From Phlebiopsis flavidoalba (lineage: Eukaryota > Basidiomycota > Agaricomycetes > Polyporales > Phanerochaetaceae), in the NCBI GenBank assembly GCA_035772785.1, contig JAOCPU010000010.1, positions 496,001 to 560,000 of the forward strand: DNA of 64,000 nt, read 5' to 3'. The position numbers and the translations under genes are program-made. A model generated the notes under the pieces. The model was not told where the DNA came from. It searched no databases and saw only the letters and a program-made list of their open reading frames with translations. Position 1 is the first letter of the stretch; each line of letters opens with the position of its first letter. Shown here in pieces: positions 47,712 to 61,200 of this stretch.

Positions 47712-50700
47712 CTCTTACTGATAGGGGACACATGAGCTGTCATCGCCCTCGTCGATGCTATAGAGCTCGCTCGTCGGCCGGAGAAGACTTTTGCTTGGAA
47801 TCGCGGAATGCCCGCCGAAGTTAGACACGGGACCGTCGCGGAAAGCGCGAGCAGGTGTTTGAGGTGACTGGCTTGACTCACGCGAAGTGGTAGCCGACAC
47901 GCTCAATCCCGGTGGGCTCCCCAAGTCTACATCGAGGCACATGAGTCCCATGATGCAGTCGAAAGAAACGAAAAGTTCTAACCCCTCGGCATTAGGAAAT
48001 CCCCTTCTATACCATCAATAGCGGCCGCGATGGACTTCTCTAATAGGTCGTCGAACGATTCGCGTTCTTAGTTTGCGCATCTCCGCGTCCAAGAGAGATT
48101 TGAATAATCCTTCCAGGGGAGCTTCCGCGTCCTTTTCTACGCTGTCGAGGATCCGAACGTTCTCCCACTTGGGGGCCCTCAAAAAGCATGATCGCTTTTT
48201 TGAGAATGATTCTTGCGTCCGTCTGCGCGCCGACCAGGTTATCGTACTCCAACCGTGCGTAGCTTCGGATGATCTCCCAAGTGAGAAGCTCAAGCAAAGG
48301 GTGCCTTTCTTCGGACACGACACACAACTCGGGTGTTGCATGATCATCCAACAATGTGCTGACGGGAGTTATGGATCTGTTAAAGAGAATCCGAGCAGAG
48401 CCGTTATCAGCAGTTTTTCCGCAGGCAGCTGTAGGTGGAATCTCGTCCGTCGACTGTACAGCTCCATCAACCACGTGCTTGTGGCTGACGGAAGTACTGA
48501 GCAGCTGAACCAGCCTCGCTATAAACCGGGGAGGGCCAGGGGCGAGTATTTCCAAGAGGTTGTGGAAACATCCTGTGAAGTTGAGTCGGGCTGCAAAGGA
48601 TGACAAGGGTACAACGTCCATGTCCATCACGATGTGGGCGGTTTTGTCGCGCGCTCCGGAGCAGCTAGCGAAACCTCGGAATCGATAACATCGTCCATAT
48701 GGATAGTCTCGCAAGTGCCGTTGTCATTCGTGGAGGTCGTATGTGCGGTCATGAAGGTCGTGTCGACGTCCATCGCTTCGGCAGGAGATTCGAAATGGGC
48801 GTCGATATCCATTGACTCTTCCATTATCTGCAATATAGTCGCCTCAAATGACTTAGGGACGATCCAAGCTCCATCACAGTCCGCATGAGAGCTGAGGTGG
48901 TGACACCGCCATTTCGTCGTCAGACGTGGAGGGGAACACCTGGTAGACCGGAGGTAGGAGCGGTTGAAACGCCGGTGCCACGGTCGGTAGAATAATCTGC
49001 ATTATAACATCGGCGACGGACTCATTGGCAGGGTTTTGTTCAATGGCGACAAAGTCAACCTCCACCCTCGTCTGTGTAGGCTCTTCGTGCATGGCGTCGT
49101 CTATGGGCGATTGAGAAGGTGGGAGGAGTTAGACGCCCGATATCTATGACCATCGCTTCGGCGACAGGGGATGGAGCATGGCCAGAGAAAGCGAAGATGA
49201 GCTCTCCTGACAGCTCTGGATGGAGCAACGGCCGCTTGATACTGTGCAAGAGGGAGGAAGCGGGGCGCTTACTGGAACTTGCGGGTAGACACTATTGGCG
49301 CGCGTTTTAAACTCGAGTGGCGCGGTGCCAGAGAGCGTGTTGTCGTATGGTACGCGGGCAGCGAGGGAAATTGGTTGACTGGCATGAATGGGCGCGGTGG
49401 GCGTTGAGCATGAAGCGGCTAGTGCACGATGGTGTGGAAGCAGGTCTGCTGCTGGCCGCGAAGTTTGAACCGAGGACAAGGGAGTGCGAGGGGGTATAGT
49501 TGCTGTGGATTCGACGAGAGTGGCTTTCTCTAAACGTGCCCTCAAGCGTGGGTCAGTGGTCTTCGGTGCGTTCTTGGGGGTCAGACGAGTTCCCGGAGGA
49601 GGAGTCACAGGACGCGGGATGAAGTTTGGGTAGCTGCGTTCACGGATGAGGTGTTGAACGGTCGGAGGCGTGTCAACTGCGGGTGGCGGGTCAATAGGTG
49701 AGGCAGTCGGGTGTGTATCATGGCGAAGTCCCGAGCAAAGGGTAGCAGATGTGTCAGAAAGCATGATGTGAGGGATGGTGGTCACCAAAAGAGGGCAGGA
49801 TAGGAGAGAGAAGTTGGTGTCGGGAAGAGACCATGCCTTCGCATTGTTCACCGCTAAGTTGATTTGATGGCTGTATGAAGGGTGGCTGAGGGAGTTCCCA
49901 CGCGGACGACGATTCGGATACTGTTGGATTGAATGTGGAAAGCGACACAGAGGGTTCAGCGAGTATGTTCGAAACATGCTGACCGAATTCTCTGTCATTG
50001 GCGGACGTCCTTTCAGTGTCCGCATATTGCTCTTCAGTCATCTTCGCCTTACCCTTGCTGCTAGATGATGGTGGTGGCGGTCTCTAGGTTGTTTTGTAGA
50101 ATCCATGGATAGGCTAGAGATAGACACTGCGAGACTCTCGGTCCTCTCCGCAGCCGCCTCTCTGTCCATCGTCTGCTGCGGTAAGCGTCTCGATAGTGCG
50201 CTCGCGGTCGGCAGTCGCATAGAGATACCACAATCAACTTGAGCTTGAATGAACCTATAGGTCGCAGCCGAGGGGTTCCCGCAGGCCTTGATTGTGACGG
50301 CTCTCCCTTCCTCCGCCTCCTTGTTCGTTCTTTTTATCTCTTTCTTTCGTCCGTGACTGTGCAAAGGCTTTACGCTTCATGGACATCATGTTGTGCGCCA
50401 GAGTTTGACGAGATCTCGAGGGGCTGGGAAGTTGCCAATCCACGTAAATGTCGCCGATGTGCCCTCCGATGACGAGTAGGGTTTTTGCTGTTCCCGATGA
50501 GCGGTTAAGGACAGTTGGACTAGCTTTAGAGCGCTGCTCTCGCGTCTGTCCAAACGAAGGGATGCCGAGAGCTGTGGCTCTTCTATACGAAGGAGCGCCA
50601 CATCCTGAGATAGCGGAATCAATGATTCGTCGATCGTATTTGCGTGGTAATGCGACCTTGTTGTGCCTATAGCTAAATGAAACGTGAATAGGTGAAATGT

Positions 50701-51367
50701 ACGTGAAAAGGATAAGAGCAGTGAGCTCACGTTGCAGGGAGCTCATGTTATGCAGATTGACTACACTCCATGATAGTAGAAGTTGATCACTGTGGTCGCG
50801 AGCCAAACATGGCGTTGCTTACCTTCTTCCATTTCCTCGTTATCATCCTCTGACGCTGCATTGGCTGCCTCGTCTCCCTCTCCTTCTCCCTCTCCTTCAT
50901 CCTCGTCCTCGTCCTCTTCTACTTCGTTCTGTTCTACTTCGCCTTCTTCCCCTCCGTCCCCCCCTGCTCTCGCTCTCGCGCCAACTAGACGCTCTCTCCC
51001 CTCTCCATCTTCCTCCACCACCCTCCTCTGTCTCGTCTCTCTTCTCCTCACCGCTGCCTTCTTGTACGTTTATGTCCTTGACATGGTCGGCATGGTGTTT
51101 CTCCTCGCCATCTAGGCTGAGTTGCATAGTATTGTTATCATCGTCGTTGCCCTCCTCGTCGTCACTGCCATGGTCGGAATATGGTATCACGATCGGTTTA
51201 CCGGTGTAGTCTAATGGCGGCTGTGATTCATCCCATGGAACACAAGATGTAGGAATGACTTGAGAGTCTACTGTTTTGCACGACCTGGGATGGTCTCGTC
51301 CTTGAACAAGGTATCAGAGTTTAAGGCATATCGTGACGTTGATATCGATCTCACCGAGATTAGACAT
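47712..51367 (-). CDS. Large, mostly disordered protein of unknown function
   Basis: I do not recognise the family. ATG 51,367 gives MSNL, a 54-bp intron, then about 90 in-frame codons (GRDHPRSCKTVDSQ, PLDYTGKPIVIPYSDHGSDD) leading into a long Glu/Asp-rich and Gly/Arg-rich segment (50,850-51,130). Next come LPRKYDRRIIDSAISGCGAP (about 50,590-50,650), a Lys/Glu-rich part, KMTEEQYADTERTSANDREF (about 49,980-50,045) and a Pro/Ser/Thr-rich region (49,150-49,800). After further acidic stretches (MDIDAHFESPAEAMDVD) a helical C-terminal part contains LELLTWEIIRSYARLEYDNL and LLDAEMRKLRTRIVRRP, and the end is SELYSIDEGDDSSCVPYQ. Composition suggests a nuclear regulatory or scaffold protein. It might be two adjacent genes with a junction near 50,050-50,250. 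Frames break repeatedly. Confidence 0.5.
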
Positions 51368-51943
51368 GTTGGAAGAGTGGCCTGAGCAGGTCTCCGTGTG
51401 TGCTTTATTCGTGGCGTGAGTAGAGATATGATGATATATCGTCAGGACAAATCGAAGGCCGATACGACTGGCGAGACGTGTAAAATGGTCGTAGGTGTAG
51501 AGAAGAGTCCACCAGTGGCTCGCCACAGACAAGGTAATCTTAGCGAGCGCTCAGCTCAGTTGGTCTTGTGTATGGTCGTCTCTGCTGAGCTAGGCCATAG
51601 CGGGGGATACAAGGACCAAAAGACTGTACTGGATCCACCAACCAGGGTGACACTACGATGTGGCCCGTTGATGCTCAGGCCATCGCCCTTTACGCGCTAG
51701 AGTCGCGAAAGACTCTATGGATCAGCCGGTCTGGTACGCTTTGTCCGCCCATCTTGCTTCGAACAAAAGACACTCAGCGTCAGGAGTCGTGAAGTTAGGG
51801 GCTAGCAGCCCAAGCACATGATTGCTAGTCAACACACTAGTGTCAAGTTTAGAAAGAAGAGTTCGAGCAGATATGACGGAGGGCTTTACATTTATTTGTT
51901 AGCAGGAGGGATATCTCAACCTGTCAGACTGTGAGGGACAGCC
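51368..51943. promoter_or_regulatory. Shared promoter region, unknown gene / polo kinase
   Basis: The two genes diverge from this 576-bp interval, so both promoters must lie here. I see no clear TATA box or cell-cycle box. Confidence 0.4.
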
Positions 51944-54900
51944 ATGTCGGCGTCGAACAAATCCTCCGAGGCGCCAGGTGATCGTGAGGGCAGTGTGCGT
52001 GCCGGCGCTAGCATGAAAAACGCTCACGTGACGGACGCGAGCCTCATTTCAGCGCCCAGCGTTTGCCCGCAAACACGTGGAATTAACGTAAGACGAACAT
52101 GCCCCGTACCGCGAGTCCATGGGGTCTTGAATCCGACCACATTTATTCGATTACTCTCTCTCTTTTTCCAACGACATCCTCGACGACATCACGACGGCGT
52201 TAGGCTAGAGTAACGATTTTGTCGACGAATATGTACACCAGTCTTCCCCGCAGCCACGTCGTCACCCACTCATGAAACCACCGCGGACGGAAACGTCAAG
52301 CCCGTAGTTTCAGTACCTCAGCCCCGCACAGTTCGCCTCAGAGACACCCCCAGTGATAAGACTACCGAACAGCCTGCACCGCCGTCACCTCTCCCCTCTA
52401 CCCCGTCAGAACGACTAAAGGTTGCCCCACCATCGCCTCCTCGCGCGTAGATCAAGGATAAGCAGACAGAAGAATCAGGAGTTTGTCAGAGTTGGATTAC
52501 TAGGAGAGGTGCGCTAGCAACCAACCACGTGCCTCCGACGATGGCTTCGACGTTGAAAATCTTGAACATAGGGTGGCTTTGCTCGTCGTATATGAAGTCG
52601 AGGATCGCCGCAAAGGGAGCCTAGCTTGCAAGGTTGTCACGAAGCAATCGCTTGTTTTGAAGACAAAGAAGGCGAAAGGACTATGGTACCCCTTTCTCTG
52701 AAACATACTTCGCGCTCGCATCTGAATGCACTCTAGCTCTATGCCGAAATCAAAATCCACCGCTCGCTAAAACACCCTAACATCGTCTCCTTCATGGACT
52801 GCTTTGAAGATGAGGACAACGTATACATGACGCTGGAGCTCTGCCACAATGGTTCACTCATGGATATGCTCCGGAAGCGCAGGCGCTTTACAGAGCCTGA
52901 GTCTCGATACTTTATGTCCAGCTCCTAGGAGCGTGTCACTATATGCACAATCATCAAGTCATTCATCGTGATCTCAAGCTCCGGTAACATCTTCCTCGAT
53001 GCGAACATGAATGTCAAGGTTGGCGACTTCGGCCTGGCGGCGCTCATTGAGAGCCAAGGAGAGCGGAAAGAAGACCATCTGCGGTACCCCAAATTATATC
53101 GCCCCGAAGTCCTCTTTGACACTGCAAACGGCCACAGCTTTGAGGTGAGATACTTGGTCTATCGGCGTCATTCTATATACGCTCGTGATTGGACGACCTC
53201 CTTTCCAGACCAAGGATGTCAAAGCCATCTACAAGCGCATCCGCGACAACGAGTAGCACGAATTCCCCGCTGACCGCGTCGTTTCTTCTCATGTGCAAGA
53301 GCTGGTCCAGCAAATTCTCACCCCGGATCCCCATGTAAGCAACGTCCAACGCTTCACGAGATCCTTGACCATGACTGGTTCGTGAGGGGTATTGTGCCGG
53401 GCCTGTATCCCCATCTCCGCGCACGAGGTCGCCCCCGATTTTCGACACATCACACGCCAGCTTTCCCAGCAGAACCTCATCATTCTGCGGAAGCATGCCC
53501 TTCTTGACGACGACGCGGCCAGTGTCACCACGCCGCCTGCCCCCGAGCCGAGCAATAGCAAAATGCGCACCACAAGCCTCGCTCAGCAGGAGATTGAGTT
53601 CCAGAAGGCTGTACAACCCGGAAGCCCCATCTCTGCACTCCTCAAGTCCGCAAGGCAGCCACTTCTCGTTGGTCCGTCCGCGGGTCGATCTGAACAGCCT
53701 CTGTACCGTAAACTCCAGGCGGCCAAGGAAGCGCCGACACGCTCTCCTGGGCGTGGCCTGCGCGAGGCACGCATGGGCGCCCTTCGCGGAATTCAGGAAG
53801 AAGGTGATGATGGCGGAAACAAGGCAGAGGAACAGAGGAAGGAAGGGAGCTCGAGTCTCAGAAGGCGAGGATCGTCGCGCAAATGGTTCCTGCCCAAGCA
53901 CCAACCCCGACGTTTGGCTACGAGGACCTCGAGAACGTCCCCACCACAGGCCCAGCGCGGCGTCAGTCTTAAAGCGCGAGAGAAGGCGCGAGAAGTGCTG
54001 CCGACGAAGGCTAGCACGCCTAACCTTCCTGCCTCCAACTCTGCCTCGAAGATCAACAGCTTCGACGCTGCCGCACAGGTCTTGTCGTCAGCGTTTGAAG
54101 CGAGGGCCCTAGGCAAGCTCTTCCGGGACCCGCGCGATGATGCTGAGCTCCCAGATCCGAAGGTATTCATTGTCTCCTGGGTCGACTATTGTAACAAGTA
54201 CGGTATGGGATACGCATTGACGGATCGGGACGGGTCCGTCGGCGTGCACTTCAACGATAGCACTACTATTGTCTCTCTCTGCTGATAAAGTGTAAGTTTG
54301 CATCATTCGCACGTTGAATGACCGCGTACTCATGCTACATGGCGCAGACACCTTGACTATATTTCATCAAGACGGCAAGGGTCGGTATACGTTCGCAAGA
54401 ATTACACCGTCACAGACTTCCCCGAAGACCTCAAGAGCAAGGTGTACCTTCTCAAGCACTTCGAACAATACATCATGGAGAAGCTTTACGGCGAATATGA
54501 CTACACGTTCCAGGATCGCGATCGAACAAAGGGCATGGATTTCGTTTCAGAAGTATCTACGCATGAAACATGTCATCGTTTTCAAGATGAGTCACGACGT
54601 TCTTCAGGTATCGTGTTCGGGGTTTCGGTTAGTGACATCGGTCTCATGAGATGATACAGTTCAACTTTTACGACCATTCTAAAGTCATTCTCTCCTCTCA
54701 TGGTCTCCTCATCACCCATATCGACAAGAACTACCAGCTTACGCGGCAACCGCTAAGCGAGATCATGGCGCTCTCCCATTCGGCCGCCCCATGAATGCCG
54801 AGCACGCGAAACGGAACGACAAGCTCGTCGAGAAGTTGCGGTACTGCAAAGAAGTTCTCGTGTCAATCCGCAATGCCACATTCCCCCCCCTTCTAGTGCG

Positions 54901-54969
54901 CAACAGGCATCACCAGCGATACCAGATAGCATGCAAATGCCGTCCTCGGGGAGGTGGGCAGGGGGTTGA
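51944..54969 (+). CDS. CDC5: Polo-like serine/threonine kinase (Cdc5/Plo1/PLK1)
   Basis: This is the mitotic kinase controlling entry, spindle and cytokinesis. An N-terminal Ser/Thr/Pro-rich tail (51,944-52,470) precedes the kinase. The glycine loop GLLGEGGFARVYEVED is split by a 63-bp intron (52,509-52,571). Then come the ATP lysine in [19 protein letters not shown], an intron, [61 protein letters not shown] and the T-loop/APE region (53,070-53,110). The linker is long. Polo box 1 is [20 protein letters not shown] with [14 protein letters not shown] (54,160-54,280). Polo box 2 holds the phosphopeptide-binding His/Lys pair in [18 protein letters not shown] (54,670-54,725). The stop chosen is 54,967. 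Indels: C lost near 52,917, C gained at 52,981-52,982, A gained near 53,068, one base lost near 53,103. Both domains are otherwise complete. Confidence 0.92.
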
Positions 54970-55439
54970 CACGCGGCCGCCAAAGTCTCTTCACGGTAAA
55001 CCCATCCGGCTTCCACACTGCCCACTTTCTCGCATCTATATATTATCACGAGCACGCCGACGACGTTAGGTCCGACGCGCAGGTCTTGCCCACGAACTTT
55101 GTGAACGTACATATACCCGCACACACTCCATGGTTTTCTCATCCCGTATTATCGCATCACGCCACCAGACAGTCCTTCACCATCCACGTATTATTCTTGC
55201 ATCTGCACAGCCGCACTTGCGCGTTCGTATGCTCCCTGTGAACAAGCCTCCGATTGACATAGGGTACGAAGCTGCAGTCTCATTCCAGCAATGTCATGAG
55301 AGCATCTTACAGTACAAAAGAGTTGTTAAAGAAAGGTCGAACAACGTTGCCATTCAGGTCGTTCTCAGTAGTTTGCCGCCAGTCTGTTCCGTAATGGTAT
55401 TGTGCAGCCTACACACCTCCCAGTCAGCTACCGGCGCTA
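54970..55439. other. Intergenic between convergent genes
   Basis: This is the 3' flank of polo kinase (+) and of the oxygenase (-). An open plus frame at 55,130-55,450 has no recognisable domain; nothing else was seen. Confidence 0.4.
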
Positions 55440-56921
55440 CAAAGTCCTGAAGCTAATTCAGGCGTAATACGGATTGGATCGGGTCATATATTTCTTGGGT
55501 AGCTCGGCAGAATACGTTGTAGGTATAGGCAATCCACTATCGTGTTGAAGTCCTGTCTTTCGTCAGCCCATCACCCTCTGTCGAGGGTAGAATCGAAGGC
55601 CTTTACCGCTGCACAGAACTACAACAAGTACAAGCTGATGAACATGCATTTTTCTGGGATATGCATCGAGACTTACATATGGTATGGAATATCTTTCGGA
55701 GTCACGCCAGTTGGACTCGCGAGGTTTGGAGTGCGCGGACCCTATGAACAGTAGCTGTGCGCAGAGTATCATTCGACCCTATGGTTCGCGTCAGCTCGAT
55801 GGAACCAAGCGATCTTTACCGTGTTACTACTGACATCGCTGCAGAAAATCTCCGGCATTCACGACGACGGCCCCATCTAGTGGCGTTGCACTCTGTCAAG
55901 TTCACGAGCATGTAATGGGTCTCCGCTAGTGTCGGATAGGCGAATAAAAATCGGGTTTCACCTTGAACTGACCCGGATGATTAGGGTCCTCGACTTCAAG
56001 CCCTCCGACGTCGTCCTGAAAGAGAAGGGTAAGCGTGCAAAAATCCGTTTGTTGCGCCGATGCGCGCGACTTTCTCATTTCTGAGCTGCTCTGCCGGAAC
56101 ACTCCCCGAACTTAGCTTCGAGGATCATCGTGATAAAGGTATGAGCATACCTTGGATAGTGTGTAGCAGTCTCAGCTGATTATCGGCGGCAGCGTGGTAT
56201 TGGAGGAAGTAGTCTTCTGGGACGCCGAGCCCTAAGGCAAGGGCCTGCAGAAACACTAATTCCATCTCGCGGCAGGCCTGGGTCGCAGTCAGCTACAAAC
56301 CGGAAGACATTGGCAGACATCGGAAGACATTGAGTCTCCTACCCAGAAAAAAGTCAAGACACGCTTCTTTGAAGCCTGGAAAGACGCCATCTGGAAGCCA
56401 AAATATTGGGCATCAGACTGTCATCCTCTCGTCCACACTCGAAACTTTCTTTCACATCGGGAGCATGCGCACGGTGCTTCTTGAGCTCGTCGGTGTCGAA
56501 GACATCTTTAAACAACCTTCTCTACCCCCGGTGCAGAGTATCCTAAGATGCGTTTAGTACAACCGGAGCTCATGATGAAATCGACAACTTACCCCTGTGG
56601 TGAGCACCGCTCGCCGGGTGAGGGGCAAGCAACTTGACGTCTGTTGGTTGTTCGAAGACGAACCGTTTCGACTGTGTCAGCTTCGTCATGATGGAATAAA
56701 CTAATGATCAAGATGAACTCGAACCCAATCAAACATATTGTCTACGTTCTTCTGTTCCATTCCGTGGTTTGACCAGGTAGACGAAACCGAGCTCTTTGAA
56801 TGACTTCACTATGGCATTTGCAACTTCTTGCTTATGACTCCCCCCGTTCAAGAATGCTCCAAAGTCACCGACTGACGCTGATACCACCCGTCTCCCCAAT
56901 TTTGACGTCTTTTGCCGACAT
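55440..56921 (-). CDS. 2-oxoglutarate/Fe(II) oxygenase, isopenicillin-N-synthase-like
   Basis: These soluble oxygenases couple 2OG or substrate oxidation to hydroxylation, desaturation or ring closure; the substrate here is unknown. ATG 56,921 gives MSAKDVKIGETGGISV. A frame break precedes the N-terminal DIOX_N block GAFLNGGSHKQEVANAIVKS, then KELGFVYLV; removing one A at 56,768-56,770 restores VNHGMEQKNVDNMFDW. Later segments are FEQPTDVKLLAPHP, a run at about 56,180-56,260 ending YFLQYHAAADNQLRLL, an intron, and VARIGA followed by a damaged copy of the HTDFGTLTLLFQ iron-site motif (about 56,020-56,055). DDVGGLEVEDPNHPGQFK comes next, then SNDTLRTATVHRVRA with the second iron His (about 55,744) and SERYSIPY. 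The C-terminal block YSAELPKKY (about 55,490) follows another short intron. The end is approximate. Members occur in both primary and secondary metabolism. Confidence 0.8.
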
Positions 56922-58207
56922 TATGGACTCGCGATGTCCAGGTCATTCAGGAGTGTGAAAGAGGTTTCGAAGCAATAAGCAATAGATGGTCTTATATGTG
57001 CTTGAGCGTCGTGGAGAAGATTACTATAGATGTACGTCTTCCAAAGTGATGTGGGGCTCCTAAATAGGGACGGGGAAAGGTTCAGCGAAAACGAGTTTTG
57101 CACGGAATATGCTTGAGAGCCCCTCGAGTAATTAAACGGTTTCATTTGCAACAGCGGGGGTGTCCATGAATTTGAACACCGCATAGTACGGAGGACATAT
57201 TGTCTTTATTTCAGAAGTACGACAACATGACCGTGACCTTCAAGAGACCGTGATGCTTTAAACATGCATGTTATCCAGAGGAGATACGAGCCGACTATAC
57301 CTCTAGCTTGATTTACTGTATAAGAAAACGTTTCGTACGCCATCAATGGTCTGTTTGCCTTCGCGACGTCGCGCGGCAAGTGCGTCTCCGTTCCTCCACC
57401 ATGTACGGAGACTCTGCCCCAGGCCAACGGCTCCGGGCAGGAAGGACCATCGTACTATCCCCCTTTGAACACACAAATGAGCTACGTCATACAACTGATA
57501 GACTAGCAGACCGTACCATAATACGTCCCTGCACCAGAGGGCTTATAACCTGCTCCTTGGTCGGTAACCCAAAGGATTTGGTCCCCCATGCAGCGGTGTA
57601 CCACTTTCTTCTCCAGGATGATGATGCATAATCTTGTGCGTTGCGCTTCTCAGCTGCTGCCATCGTGACTTCCTCGGAATGCTCGACTTGAATGTGAGAG
57701 GTCGGATATTCTTGAGGTAGGTGTACTCGAACCTGAGATCGGGATGGGCAGCGTAGGGACATGTCGTGGATGACCGAAGTGATGTCTGCGATCGTGTTCA
57801 TCATGAGGTGCGCGCGACTGGGCGGGAAGTCGTCACGGCCAATGTGCACAGAACTCATGATCGCTGTGGGGAACAATGAGCCCACTAAGCCGAAGCGCGC
57901 GCTGAAGTTGCGCGCTTTCGCCACATCAAAAACCGAATTTACACGCCTGAATGCACCTTGCCCTGAACCCGAACGTTTTGAACTCTCTCCTACAGAGCCA
58001 TCGGCACTGTTGTACACAACATACCACTTCTCTGCACTGTATCATTCCTCTTTACCAACTTAACCAATACTCTAGTTGGCCCCGCAACTGCTAAAGACGG
58101 AATCATACTCCCTTCTATATCAGCTGCGGACCCATTGGACCTCTCGCGTAGAAAGTTCCTAAAAAAAGTCTATCGTCTCATTTCATTCTTTTTCTTTTTT
58201 ATCTATC
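56922..58207. other. Divergent intergenic region, nothing assigned
   Basis: This lies between the oxygenase (-) and the helicase (+). A 176-codon minus frame (57,487-58,017) has ordinary composition (ARFGLVGSLFPTAIMSSVHI, MMNTIADITSVIHDMSLR) and could belong to an unidentified gene, but I see no motif. A poly-T/C stretch lies near 58,185-58,200, just before the helicase start. Confidence 0.35.
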
Positions 58208-61200
58208 ATGAGCTTGGATCCCGAATTCGATACACGTTGTAGAGGACGACCACGGAGAGAGGTTGACGTCCGACGAGGCCCGGATCGGCTCTGAAGTTTT
58301 TCGACGCAACTTGGTACATGACTGCCAGTCGACGAGCCAGACGAATGGATCTCGTCGGTGACTATGCTGGAAATGAGATGTTCATAATTGACGGTACGTT
58401 TTACTTCTGCTATAGCCTCGTCCAAGCTTTCAGATCTTCTCCAGGCGATTCCTTGTTTCAACAAGTCCTAGAAGACCCACTTCTCGCTCTCGGGCGTTCG
58501 AATGGTGCGAAACACTTGTGTCTGAAAATGATGACGCCAATGTTAATCAGTACTCTCCAGAATGTAGCTTTCAGATTTTGCACGCACTGCGCAGATCTCG
58601 AGCGGCTGCTCACTGAGTTTTTAGCAAACGAAATGCTATTTTTGAAGTGGTAATCTGGGACAGTAAGACAATTTATCCTCACTCTCATTTCCAGTCTTAT
58701 TTCGTATCGCAGGCGCAAAGGTGTTCGCCTCGCATAGATCTACTGACAATTTCGTATTTGCGTCACTGGCGCTTGCTCGTACCATGCTGATCAACCATCT
58801 GGCGCGGCTGAACATCTCGGTTCATTTCTTTGAAAGTCTAGCAGACCCTCAATGGCATCGCTACCGCCTGCTATCCAAAGTGAGTTGGTGACGTGCCAAT
58901 TGGAATTGCAATATAGTCCTGACGGGTCGGTAGCCCATGTTCATCATGCTTGATGATGGCGGAGTTTTTGAAGACAAACTTGGGGAGATGGCAGATGGCG
59001 CGATACTAGGGACTCTACTGCAAAGGATTTCGCTTGTTTCGATTTCGTCACTCAGGGGGTCACTTGCACGCTACTTCGCGGGACCACATTCCAAGATAGC
59101 AAAGTAGGGCTCACGTGTTCATTCAAGATCGGGAGTTTACTGATTGACTACGATAGATTACTACCTTCGTTCACGAACAACGCCTGGACCCGAGGGCTAG
59201 AGATAGCCTTCCCGGTCGTTTTTGGGACATAGTGAAAGCTGCATCGCTGGACCTCATGAACCTTTTACGACAACAGACAGAAAGTGTTGGCACATTCGAC
59301 GCAATATCTCCCGCTGGACCTGGAGCCCATGGATCGTCTGCTCAAAACTCGGACGGGCCTTCGTTCTCGAGCAAGGGGATCTTGCGCTCCTGGCTTTGCA
59401 GCTGTTTGCTGCACATTTGCTGGTCCTCCCTCATTTGTCTGTTCAAGAACGGAGTAGGCCCTACGTTCTACTACACCGGAAGATCGATGAACACCTTCAA
59501 AGGATATTTCTGCCTACCATCTTTCTTATGTACGATGCTTCTTACAAACATGCCCCGCTCATGGACATCGATGGCCGAGTCTTCAGGGACATGCTCCACT
59601 TTGTCCTCTCCAACCCACATATATCCCTTCGCGAGGCTGTAGGGAAAATGTTTGCCGTGCAGATTGCCACGATCATGGGCAAAGCATCAGCTTCCTCCCG
59701 TCTCTTTTGCCAAGATCGCGTCACAATTCCCACCGCCTTCGCTACCCAATCACCATGACCCCAATCCAATCCCACATTTGGGCTTCAGTTACTTCCGTTC
59801 ACCAACGCGGTTTTCAGCGACATCCTGGATGAAGCTCACATTGCGGCGCCGGAAGCCATAGAAGATATTCCTCCGGCTGAGATGGATTTCAACACAATAT
59901 TCCAGGACGCTCAGCACTGGCACGACCATCGCCGCGCTTTGCTCCCCAAGCACCTCGGTGGCGAGGACAAGGCGCCCATACTGAACGAGTGGCAGAAGAA
60001 GCGACAGCTGCGTAGCGAGCAACGATTCACAGCAAAGCTTGCAGTGGCAAGGCCGAAAGCCTGACTGGTGCTTTGGGGAAAGTCCCTTCAGCAAATCTCC
60101 ATTGTCGCGGGCCCATTCCGGCCGAGCGCATAACATCTCGCATCAACCCAAAACAAGGCAATGTGCTTTTACACCTATTCGAAACCCTTGTGCTCATTCC
60201 ATCATAAGTCGACGGTGACGGGAGGTCAAAGGAGTGAAAAAAGCACACATCTCTAAAGCAGCTAAAAGATTCGCTCACAGAATACTGCGCACAAAATGGA
60301 AACCCGAGACGAGTCTAACGAGACGTGGTGGAAAGAGCAGCTTGAGAAGATGAGCCTATTATCCACCAAAGATCGGACAGCCACTGCAAATCAGCTACTT
60401 GGGAACACTCTCCGCGCGGATTCCGGCTGGACTATCCATTGAACTGCGTCTGTTCCGACTGGACTGGAGTTCAGGGCGTGGATTGAGGATTTGGGCGCCG
60501 ACTCTGACGAGGCAGAAATCCAGAGTGCCATACGCGACAAGAATACGGTCGCCATCATGCGCATGGTGAAAGAGCTCTGTGAACGGGGGCGGACTACATT
60601 TGTCTGCACGAACTGTGTTAGAGTCAACCCTCCACTGCCTTGTTTTTGCGGACTGAATATCCCTAGTCTTCTCGGACCCGCCGATCCCTCTTCTATGGCC
60701 TAAGGATGACCGTAAGCTTTCATTTACGCTTTTTGTCAAGCTTGTTCGATCAAAGACAAAAGCACCCATCCACATAGTTCATGCCCATAAGTCGAAGACC
60801 CCGTCGTTTGGCAACTACGGCTGTTTGGAGAGTATATGGTATAGGTCTATGGACGAGCCAACCAGACCGAAGAGTGACTTTTTGATCCTGATGCCTGGTG
60901 CAGAGACGTGGTCCTGGTAATTGTCTAGACGATGTCGACGAACAGCAAACATGAACCATTGCGGTGCTCGTTTGTTGGTGAGTTTTAGCAGTCATAAAAT
61001 GCGGTTGATTGGTTCTGAGATTTCTCGGCAGCTCCTACCAGTGCGGGAAAGACCTTTATCTCATACTACGCTATGGAGCAAGTTTCTGCGCCGATCAGAT
61101 GACGAGATCCTGGTCTATGTCGCACCAACCAAAGCGCTTGTCAGCCAAATTTCTGCAGAGGTCTATGCGCGATTCAAAAAATCATATAAGTCCGTTGGAA

